A stretch of 64,000 nt of DNA from an uncultured Lachnospiraceae bacterium (lineage in GTDB: Bacteria > Bacillota > Clostridia > Lachnospirales > Lachnospiraceae): NCBI GenBank assembly GCA_902774125.1, contig CACYHD010000002.1:19267-83266 (forward strand), given 5' to 3'. Below, in pieces: positions 55,501 through 61,434 of this stretch (positions are counted from its first letter, which is position 1; each line of letters starts with the position of its first letter). Below the pieces are notes generated by a model. It was not told the origin of the DNA. It did no database searches and saw nothing but the letters and a program-made list of their open reading frames with translations. A program made the translations under genes and the position numbers.

Positions 55501-55663
55501 TCAAATAAGATTCGTTGAGTAACTTATAAGCAGCCTTGAAATCACTCTGACTTACGTCTTTGATATATTCTGGCTCTGTCTTCAAAATAACTCCAAAAAG
55601 TAGAGCGCAACCACCAGCTACAACAGCTATTGCAACTAATATGCTAATAAGTTTTGTTTTCAT
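52574..55663 (-). CDS. Extra-long substrate-binding protein with N-terminal carbohydrate-binding-like domains
   Basis: A 1029-residue surface protein; typical family 1 substrate-binding proteins are 400-450 residues. It has an N-terminal membrane segment or weak lipobox (VAGGC near 16-20), two beta-sandwich domains (about 95-260 and 280-430), a helical connector (about 440-560), and a type I substrate-binding domain (about 590-1029; DEAPDVALGLMSYVPFDL, ETTDFNAVVYRKDIFKQLG). GGAGAA precedes the ATG. The added sandwich domains probably bind polysaccharide so that products are captured close to the permeases of pair 1. Confidence 0.85.
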   Translation of the reverse strand: MKTKLISILVAIAVVAGGCALLFGVILKTEPEYIKDVSQSDFKAAYKLLNESYLKKGEKAEVYYSDFIAAEKKIGEGTATAQIKDGVSTKDYAAKTKNAPKAITNYKHDMKDLDYQDKAVYDVSVAKEGLYYLNVDYISAGESLSDYTVSVAVNGKQDYTEMNTISMRVNWDDSGKQDFISSSDKKKFPVDSYGDEMAPSQNKIQEWASVYLYNNTYTSTTPLCFYLKKGSNKIEITNVSSSGLALGQIKAEAAKENVKSYKEYAKKHSGEKLVTDKDAQLQVDAVYYSSKNSTDAIYGSVAKDSLTRFNIDTEKLNTLNWKEAGIEVNYTIDVKKTGNYNLAFHYQNNKKEFVTFETIKLDGEVPFAEMYNYQFDATSSGYANEVLSDKDGKKYNFYLTKGKHTITIKQENSPIMEAYRYALLIEQHVTNFQLEITKITGKEADENRNWKMTKYIPNVAKYLEAYETVIQHIRFMLQDYSDNGNAGAVLTYLDEAEEYIDIMEEYPDDIALHLTDLTGADNSVLVSLSNFTTEVTSNDFILDRIYVIGDEDEIGKANPSAGGALWTGIRSLVNTFTSSKYSTGAANDPETLTIWVNRAITHVDLLQKMADTEFKQYYKEKYGKDVKVQIAAMPDVNKLTLAIAADEAPDVALGLMSYVPFDLSSRGALYDLSKFDDFWQVANRFPTGAFVSYVYNEGMYAIPETTDFNAVVYRKDIFKQLGLEVPDNWDELIDILPTLQRYGMNFYHNISLGATGYKWFYQTAPMVLQNGGSLYVQDDKGLVTTGVDTKKAVKGLQFLGDLFTKYSLQTSVNTFFNSFRYSVLPIGIIGMEDYTLIKNGAMELDGKWGIAPYIGTVQEDGTTNRTFVANGTGGVIFKSSDKKDVAWDFLKWWTSTDVQTEYSYTLRSSYGKTYFWLSANMDALRNNSMDEKDKNIVLDQIQYVTDVTRTPGQYLLERTISNIWTSMVFDGISAQVAVDEAKSDVNKEIVRKMQELGYYNADGKMIKKFKLRGYDWIQANKDKAKGGKK

Positions 55664-55711
55664 TGTCGTTCTCCATTCTTTTTAGATTATTTCTTTATTT
55701 ACAGCGTAAAA

Positions 55712-55742
55712 GCGGAACCATCAGTATTTGTGACAGTTCCGC
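55712..55742 (-). promoter_or_regulatory. Hairpin between the two substrate-binding protein genes
   Basis: GCGGAAC and GTTCCGC (55712-55718 and 55736-55742) form a stem followed on the minus strand by UUUUA. It may act as a partial terminator so that the first binding protein is made in excess over the transporter. Confidence 0.55.
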
Positions 55743-55823
55743 AATCACGTTTAAGTTTTCTTAAGCTTAATCTTAATTATGATTAGTATTATTAACTCTC
55801 GCTTAATCTACCTACGGACTGCT

Positions 55824-57497
55824 TTATTTAAAATCAGCGTCTGTCTTTCCGTAGTATTTCTTAAGAGCTTCTTTGAATGTTGCCTGAGCCTTGTCAATTC
55901 TCTTGTTGATTGTTTCTGTCCAGTCAGCAAGTTTTGATTTAACTTGGTCTCCCCAGTTCTTGTCTGTCATCCAAGCACCAGCTACATCCTCGCTGTTGCA
56001 GTTACGCCATTCGAATAGTGTATCCTTATCTTCACCATTCTCCTTAACTGTCTTAGTCCAGCACTTGTCGATGTAATCCCAAGACTTACCTTCCTTAAAT
56101 AGCTTAACTACCTTCTGGAAGCCCTTCTTGTCTTTGTATACTTTGTGAGCTGGATGGCTATTCCAAATATCCATCTGGTCATTGTATGCATCACCAGTTA
56201 CAACTGGGAATGAATCGTTAGCAGCTGAATTCTTCTTAGCGCCGTTTTCTGTCCACTTCTGATCAAATACAGCCTGCTTAGCTTCTGTTGAAGCTGTCAT
56301 ATATGTAGCATATGTATAAGCTAGGTCTAACTTAGCTTTTTCTTTCTTGCTCCAGTCGTTGTTTCCATCGTCAGCTGCGTAGTTGTGTAGAGCGATTGGG
56401 TCTACTACAAGTCTGATGCAGTTGTCATTGTACTCTGTTGATGGGAATGGATAGAAGTCCCAATCAGTTGAGTTGATGTAAACACCTGAGTCCTTAGCAG
56501 AATCATCAGCACCAGCTGTTAGATACCAAGGATCTTCACAGTTAACAAGTGTTCTGTTGTTACAGAAGAATGACCATGAGTAACCTTTGTTCTCTTTTGC
56601 AATATCTGCTGAAAGCTCTTCCTTACCCATTGCTGTATCAATTGAAGCTGCAGCAATCTTTGTAAGGTATTTTAGCATTGACTTAACCTGCTCGTTGTTA
56701 AGGTCAATTGAATTTTCTTCCTTAATCTGCTTGTTGATTGTATCAACACCCATGTTTACGATATCAAGTGGTCCGTGACCGTCGTGACCTGCTGGGTCAG
56801 TAGCGGCATGCTTGATACCCCAGAATGTCTTGTTGTCGCCCTGTGAAATGAAATCAACGAACTCGTCGATTGTCCAGTCTTCACTAGGAACGTCAATGTT
56901 GTTCTTTGTTGCCAAAGCTTTGTTAATCCAAATACCCCATGGAATTGAGTATGATGGAAGTGCAGCCTGCATTCCATAATAGTTCATGTTGTCCATAAGA
57001 CCTTTGTTGTAAGCCTTGTATGAATCTTCTTTCTTATATACTGATAGGTCAGCTACAAGACCTTTTTCGATGTCTGCGCAAAGATCTGTAACGCCCCAGA
57101 TATCAGGATACTTACCGTGGTCAGCCTTGAAGTTTTCCATTTCCTGTGACCAAGAAGGTGTTCCTGGCTGGTTAGGATCTCCTGACTTAGCCCAAAGGTT
57201 AATCTTAACATTTGGGTAATGTTCTTTAAATGCCTTTGCTACAGCGTAGTGCTGTGCAAGAGTTGATGAAGTTAGTTTGCTAGGGCTGATGTCCTGTCCA
57301 CCAAGATCTTCATAATACTTGCTGTCTCCGCCCCATGTCATAATGTCGATGCTACCTTTAACATCTGTGTCTACCAATCCACTTTCCGCTGCTGGATCAG
57401 TAGCGCTTCCACCGCCACAACCTGTGAATGTTAATGCAGACACTGCTAAAACACCTGCAAGCATTACAGATAATGACTTACGTCCAAATTTTTTCAT
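55824..57497 (-). CDS. Lipoprotein sugar-binding protein of a CUT1 transporter
   Basis: A 557-residue substrate-binding lipoprotein. The signal peptide ends in a lipobox with Cys27 (LTFTGC), followed by a short Gly/Ser/Ala stretch. IDIMTWGGDSKYYEDLGG, WIDEFVDF-like helices and PLAL-type loops fit large (about 500-residue) binding proteins of oligosaccharide importers. AGGAGG-type sequence precedes the ATG. It is the first gene of the transporter cluster and has the strongest promoter match there. Ligand is inferred to be beta-1,3-gluco-oligosaccharides. Confidence 0.9.
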   Translation of the reverse strand: MKKFGRKSLSVMLAGVLAVSALTFTGCGGGSATDPAAESGLVDTDVKGSIDIMTWGGDSKYYEDLGGQDISPSKLTSSTLAQHYAVAKAFKEHYPNVKINLWAKSGDPNQPGTPSWSQEMENFKADHGKYPDIWGVTDLCADIEKGLVADLSVYKKEDSYKAYNKGLMDNMNYYGMQAALPSYSIPWGIWINKALATKNNIDVPSEDWTIDEFVDFISQGDNKTFWGIKHAATDPAGHDGHGPLDIVNMGVDTINKQIKEENSIDLNNEQVKSMLKYLTKIAAASIDTAMGKEELSADIAKENKGYSWSFFCNNRTLVNCEDPWYLTAGADDSAKDSGVYINSTDWDFYPFPSTEYNDNCIRLVVDPIALHNYAADDGNNDWSKKEKAKLDLAYTYATYMTASTEAKQAVFDQKWTENGAKKNSAANDSFPVVTGDAYNDQMDIWNSHPAHKVYKDKKGFQKVVKLFKEGKSWDYIDKCWTKTVKENGEDKDTLFEWRNCNSEDVAGAWMTDKNWGDQVKSKLADWTETINKRIDKAQATFKEALKKYYGKTDADFK

Positions 57498-57550
57498 TCT
57501 TTTATCCTCCTTATGATTTGTTGAAAAAATTCACTTACATAAGAAAATCC

Positions 57551-57602
57551 TCATAGTGATATTCCTATGACAAATTTTAACATAGCGATAGGTTAAATTC
57601 AA
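57551..57602 (-). promoter_or_regulatory. Promoter and operator-like inverted repeat of the transporter cluster
   Basis: TTGAAT (57597-57602) and TAAAAT (57574-57579) lie 17 bases apart on the minus strand. Just downstream, at about the predicted transcription start, is a 20-base inverted repeat with TCATAG and CTATGA arms (57551-57556 and 57565-57570) and an ATAT centre, in a position where a repressor would block transcription. Confidence 0.55.
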
Positions 57603-57650
57603 CAAAAAATAAACAAAAACAACCCATTTTTTTATACAATTTTCACAAAC

Positions 57651-57680
57651 AAAAAAGAGATGCATAAGCATCTCTTTTTT
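57651..57680. terminator. Terminator after the surface carbohydrate-binding protein gene
   Basis: AAAAAAGAGATGC and its complement form a 13-bp stem around ATAA, with A- and T-runs on both sides, so it can work in both directions. It lies 18 bases past the stop. Confidence 0.88.
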
Positions 57681-57698
57681 TATTAAATGAAACTAATA

Positions 57699-58523
57699 TT
57701 ATTCAGCTTCTCTTCTTCTTGTGAATACAACGATTACTGCTGCTGCAACTACTGCTGCTGCGCCAAATACGATTGGCTCGAAGTCGCCTGTTGCAACTGT
57801 TGTGTTAGGATCTGATACTGTGTTGCCAGCATCTGGTGTAACTGTACCGTTGTTGTTAGGATTTACAACGTTACCGCCACCTGTGTTAGTGTCAGTATTA
57901 CCAGTACCACCGTTAGATGGTGTTGAAGCGCTAACTTCCTCTAGTGAGAATCCTGTACACTTGATTGTTGTCTTGTGCTCTGCTGAGTAGTCAGAAGGAA
58001 GTCTTCCGTCTAACTTCTTGTTAGGAGCGTATTTATATCTAACCTTAGCATCCTTATCTGTTGCAACGCCAGCTCTGTCACCGAAGTCACCACCTACTGC
58101 GAAGTAGATTGAGTTAGCATTGTACTTAGCTGTGAATGTCTTGTTGATTGAAACTGACTTACCTTTCTTGCAGTCAACCCACTGACCTAGGTTCATCTGT
58201 GATCCTGTTTCATTACCAATCTTGATGTAAACCCACTTATCAAAAGCTGAAGATGAAAGAGTACATTTTAGTGTGTACTTCTTACCTTTTACGATGTTCT
58301 TCTTCTGGCTGATCTGGCCACCCCAGCAGCCGCCCCATCCGATTGAAAGAATGTTACATGTCCAACCTGAAGCGTTGCCTGAGAACTTAGCTTCTGTTCC
58401 TTCGTACCAACCTGAGTTAAGACCAAAATAAGTCTTCCATGAAGCAGCTGATACTGTTGATACTGTACCAATAACTAGTACAAGCGCAGCTGTTAAAGCT
58501 ACAATTTTCTTCATCATTTTCAT
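57699..58523 (-). CDS. Cell-surface carbohydrate-binding protein with C-terminal membrane anchor
   Basis: A 274-residue secreted protein. A signal peptide (about 1-26) is followed by one CBM4/9-like beta-sandwich (about 30-205), a Gly/Asn/Thr-rich linker, and a C-terminal anchor of one hydrophobic segment and an RRR tail. VATGD just before that segment looks like a non-canonical sortase signal (compare LPxTG). AAGGAGG precedes the ATG at a nine-base gap. Its own promoter and terminator make it a separate unit. I infer it holds glucan at the surface for the adjacent transporter. Confidence 0.72.
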   Translation of the reverse strand: MKMMKKIVALTAALVLVIGTVSTVSAASWKTYFGLNSGWYEGTEAKFSGNASGWTCNILSIGWGGCWGGQISQKKNIVKGKKYTLKCTLSSSAFDKWVYIKIGNETGSQMNLGQWVDCKKGKSVSINKTFTAKYNANSIYFAVGGDFGDRAGVATDKDAKVRYKYAPNKKLDGRLPSDYSAEHKTTIKCTGFSLEEVSASTPSNGGTGNTDTNTGGGNVVNPNNNGTVTPDAGNTVSDPNTTVATGDFEPIVFGAAAVVAAAVIVVFTRRREAE

Positions 58524-58637
58524 TATATTGTTCCTCCTTAAAAATAGCCCTGACTAGAATAATTAGTACAGGCGTCACTTGATAATATCCGTTTACCAAG
58601 CACTATAAATTATGCGGATTACTCCTTTATAACTGAT

Positions 58638-58666
58638 AATATAGCATTATTGATTTCAGTTTGCAA
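58638..58666 (-). promoter_or_regulatory. Promoter of the surface carbohydrate-binding protein gene
   Basis: On the minus strand TTGCAA (58661-58666) and TATATT (58638-58643) are 17 bases apart. The leader is about 105 bases. This lies in the divergent region 58524-58811; no convincing plus-strand promoter was found there. Confidence 0.6.
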
Positions 58667-58811
58667 CTCATTTTTTATTATTTATCACATTTCCATTTCT
58701 ATTTGCAAATTTATAGTTTATAATGCTTATAGCGCATCAATATCCGCGCATCCAAAAACAGCCATTTGGCACACAATATTACATGTTTTTACATTATAAT
58801 AGGAGCTAATT

Positions 58812-59528
58812 ATGATAAGATCAATTTTTGTAGCACTTTATTTGCTATTATTTCTAATTATTTCATTGCCACTTATGCTTGTGTTTTTGCTAGTCAAGCT
58901 GTTTAGCAAAAAAGCCTGCGACTATTTGAGTATGTTTTGGGTATGTAAGGTAGGCTTGGGCATAGTTTCACATATTTGTGGCATTAAGTACAATCTCAAA
59001 GGCAGAGAGCTTATCCCTAGAGACGAAGCCGTTCTATTTATAGGTAACCATCTTTCAATTCTTGATACAATTGCTTTGTATCCATTAATGGTCCGTCCTA
59101 CAGGCTTCATCGCCAAAAAAGGATTACTCAAAATTCCAGTAGTCAATCTACTTATGATGTTTATGCATTGCTATTTCTTAGATAGAGAAGACCCAAGAGA
59201 CGGCCTTAAGATGATTAACAAGTCTTGCGACTTAATCAAAAACGGCACTTCTATCGTTATTTTTCCAGAGGGAACTCGTTCTAAGACCGGTGAACTTCTA
59301 GACTTTAAGGAAGGAAGTTTCAAGATTGCACAAAAAACTAAATGCACTGTTGTCCCTATGAAGATTTCATATGATTCTCCTGTTTTTGAGGATCATCTTC
59401 CAATTTTCAAAAAAACAACAGCTTCTATCACATTCCTAGAGCCTATTAAAACTGCTGATTGGGAGAGAAAAGAATTCAAGCAGCTAAGTGAAATGACACG
59501 ACAAGCCATTCTTGAATGTGAACAATAA
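58812..59528 (+). CDS. 1-acyl-sn-glycerol-3-phosphate acyltransferase (PlsC type)
   Basis: A 238-residue membrane enzyme that adds the second acyl chain to make phosphatidic acid. An N-terminal membrane hairpin (about 5-32) precedes the catalytic NHLSILD motif (H80, D85) and the substrate-binding FPEGTRS motif near 155. AGGAGC precedes the ATG. It is divergent from the carbohydrate-binding protein gene and is followed by a small membrane protein gene after 57 bases. Confidence 0.92.
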   Translation: MIRSIFVALYLLLFLIISLPLMLVFLLVKLFSKKACDYLSMFWVCKVGLGIVSHICGIKYNLKGRELIPRDEAVLFIGNHLSILDTIALYPLMVRPTGFIAKKGLLKIPVVNLLMMFMHCYFLDREDPRDGLKMINKSCDLIKNGTSIVIFPEGTRSKTGELLDFKEGSFKIAQKTKCTVVPMKISYDSPVFEDHLPIFKKTTASITFLEPIKTADWERKEFKQLSEMTRQAILECEQ

Positions 59529-59585
59529 AAATGATAAAATAGCACAAGGCGTTTAACGACTATTAATATAACGGAGGTATCAATT

Positions 59586-60032
59586 ATGACAGGAATTGTT
59601 GCACTAAGCACTCTTTCAATCGTACTTATAGTAATTACAGTAGTTCTACTTGCTGCAGTAATCGCACTATATTTCATCGGCAAAAGAGCTGAAAAGAAAC
59701 AGGATGAACAGAAAGCTACTATGGAGCAGAACTCACAAGTAGTAAACCTATTCGTTATAGATAAGAAGAAACTTAGATTAAAAGACGCAGGTCTTCCTTC
59801 AATCGTTATGGAGCAGGCTCCTAAATATGCCAAGAGAGCTAAGCTTCCTATCGTAAAAGCTAAGGCAGGCCCTAAGGTACTAAATCTTATCGCTGATTCA
59901 AAGGTTTATGATCAGATTCTTCCTAAGCAGGAGCTTAAAGCAACTATTAGTGGTATTTACATCACTAAGGTACAGAGACTTAGAGGTCCAGTTGCAGAGC
60001 CAAAGAAAAAGAAAAAATTTGGAAGAAAATAA
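59586..60032 (+). CDS. Unknown single-pass membrane protein
   Basis: A 148-residue protein not recognised. One N-terminal membrane segment (about 7-32) is followed by a charged 100-residue soluble part with regular beta-like blocks (VVNLFVIDKKKLRLKDAGL, GIYITKVQRLRG) and a Lys-rich end (PKKKKKFGRK). The type II-like topology, with Lys/Arg after the segment, places the soluble part in the cytoplasm. GGAGG precedes the ATG. It follows plsC on the same strand and ends in a terminator, so it is probably part of the same unit. Confidence 0.6.
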   Translation: MTGIVALSTLSIVLIVITVVLLAAVIALYFIGKRAEKKQDEQKATMEQNSQVVNLFVIDKKKLRLKDAGLPSIVMEQAPKYAKRAKLPIVKAKAGPKVLNLIADSKVYDQILPKQELKATISGIYITKVQRLRGPVAEPKKKKKFGRK

Positions 60033-60041
60033 TCCAAAAAC

Positions 60042-60069
60042 AAAAAGAAGGTTTTTAAACCTTCTTTTT
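60042..60069. terminator. Bidirectional terminator between converging genes
   Basis: AAAAAGAAGGTTT pairs with AAACCTTCTTTTT with almost no loop. A- and T-runs on both sides allow it to end both the plus-strand unit and the DUF1934/ispE unit, which converge here. Confidence 0.85.
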
Positions 60070-60088
60070 TTGTGCCTAAAAATATGTA

Positions 60089-60505
60089 TTAATCCAGCTT
60101 AACCCTCATCTCCAAGTTAGTGTCAGCCATCAACTGACCACCCTGCATCAATGAGTATATTATTTCCAAGTCAATTATATTATCATTTTTTGAAACTTTT
60201 ACACACTCTGTAATAATACCAAGCTCCGCCATGCCGTATGGAGTATTAAGTTTCATTGAAGTACTTTGCATCTCCGCAAAGTCCATGGCGTATGTTGCAG
60301 CTCCACTTCTCTCAAGCGTAGCCTCGCCTTTCTTGAACGTCAACTTAGTGAAAGTTTCTCTGCCGTCATCTGCTGACTCTGTGTAGTTAACGACATAACC
60401 ATTATCAGTTTTTTCCACCTGACCTCTAACGCAAACCTCAATAATATCTTTTTCGCCATCTAACATCTGTATACTTTTTAGTTCTATATAAGAATTGTTA
60501 TTCAT
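60089..60505 (-). CDS. DUF1934 (YwiB-like) beta-barrel protein
   Basis: A 138-residue cytoplasmic protein. The pattern of alternating strands (VNYTESADDGRETFTKLTFK, ERSGAATYAMDF, NTPYGMAELGI) fits DUF1934, a small calycin-like barrel of unknown role common in Firmicutes. GGGGGC precedes the ATG. It follows ispE by 14 bases and ends at the converging terminator. Confidence 0.82.
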   Translation of the reverse strand: MNNNSYIELKSIQMLDGEKDIIEVCVRGQVEKTDNGYVVNYTESADDGRETFTKLTFKKGEATLERSGAATYAMDFAEMQSTSMKLNTPYGMAELGIITECVKVSKNDNIIDLEIIYSLMQGGQLMADTNLEMRVKLD

Positions 60506-60519
60506 TTTGCCCCCTTGTT

Positions 60520-61383
60520 CTACTTATTATAAAAACCTGTCAAATGTACCTGCTCCATGCCTTCCATCGCCTCAAGAGCATTGGCTGCATCCTCGGCCTT
60601 TTTTCTGTCGTCAAAAATGCCAAAAACAGTCGGACCGCTACCGCTCATCATAGCGCCTAACGCTCCCTTTTCAGTAAGTACATCCTTAATCACGCTGACA
60701 ATGCCATGCTTAGGAATAGTAACTTCTTCAAGAACGTTACATATATTAGAAGCAACCTTTTTGATGTCGCCATTTTCTAAAGCTTCAATCATAGCTTCTG
60801 TGTCAGGCTTATTACAAGGTGTTATCTTGTCAATCTCGCCGTACACAAAGGCTGTAGAAACAGATATATCAGGCTTCGCCAAAACAATATGTGCCTGAGG
60901 TACTGCAGGAAGCTTGGTCAAAACCTCGCCGATTCCCTGAGCTCTACGAGTTCCTTCCATAATACAATATGGAACATCAGCGCCAAGCTTTACACCTCTA
61001 TCACATAGTTCCTGATCGCTCAAGCCCAAATCAAACAATTCATTAACAGCCTTCAATGTAGCTGCACAATCTGCGCTGCCGCCAGCCATACCCGCAGCTA
61101 TAGGAATACGTTTTTGGATGCTAATGTCAACACCCTCACCGACACCGAACTCGTCCATCAAAACTTTGGCAGCCTTGTAAGCAAGATTAGATTCGTCATT
61201 AGGAATCTTCCCTGTGTTGCTGCTAACGCTTATGCCAGAATCAGTTTTTTTGACCGTTACTTCATCATACAAGTCAACCGTTTGCATGACCATATCCAGT
61301 TCGTGATATCCGTTAGGCATCAATCCGACAACATCAAGAGTTAAATTGATTTTGCCGTAGCCCTTTTTAGTAATTTGATTCAT
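60520..61383 (-). CDS. ispE: 4-diphosphocytidyl-2-C-methyl-D-erythritol kinase
   Basis: A GHMP kinase of the MEP isoprenoid pathway. The 287 residues have AYGKINLTL-like N-terminal, the ATP loop PIAAGMAGGSADCAA, and GAMMSGSGPTVFG near the C-terminus. The ATG at 61383 follows GGGGAG by seven bases; an upstream in-frame ATG lies before the phosphomutase terminator and lacks a site, so it is rejected. Confidence 0.95.
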   Translation of the reverse strand: MNQITKKGYGKINLTLDVVGLMPNGYHELDMVMQTVDLYDEVTVKKTDSGISVSSNTGKIPNDESNLAYKAAKVLMDEFGVGEGVDISIQKRIPIAAGMAGGSADCAATLKAVNELFDLGLSDQELCDRGVKLGADVPYCIMEGTRRAQGIGEVLTKLPAVPQAHIVLAKPDISVSTAFVYGEIDKITPCNKPDTEAMIEALENGDIKKVASNICNVLEEVTIPKHGIVSVIKDVLTEKGALGAMMSGSGPTVFGIFDDRKKAEDAANALEAMEGMEQVHLTGFYNK

Positions 61384-61401
61384 AATTACTCTCCCCTTTA
61401 T

Positions 61402-61428
61402 AAAAAAAGCGCCACAATAATGTGGCGC
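61402..61428 (-). terminator. Terminator after the phosphohexomutase gene
   Basis: GCGCCACA with TGTGGCGC around ATAA, followed by seven U residues on the minus strand. The ribosome binding site of ispE begins only a few bases later, so ispE depends on read-through or on a promoter inside the mutase gene. Confidence 0.88.
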
Positions 61429-61434
61429 CATAAT

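Noticed and set aside
58700-58811. Promoter for the plus-strand acyltransferase gene
   Set aside because: Several TATAAT-like words occur, but the possible -35 boxes are at 10 or 23 bases, or the -10 overlaps the ribosome binding site.
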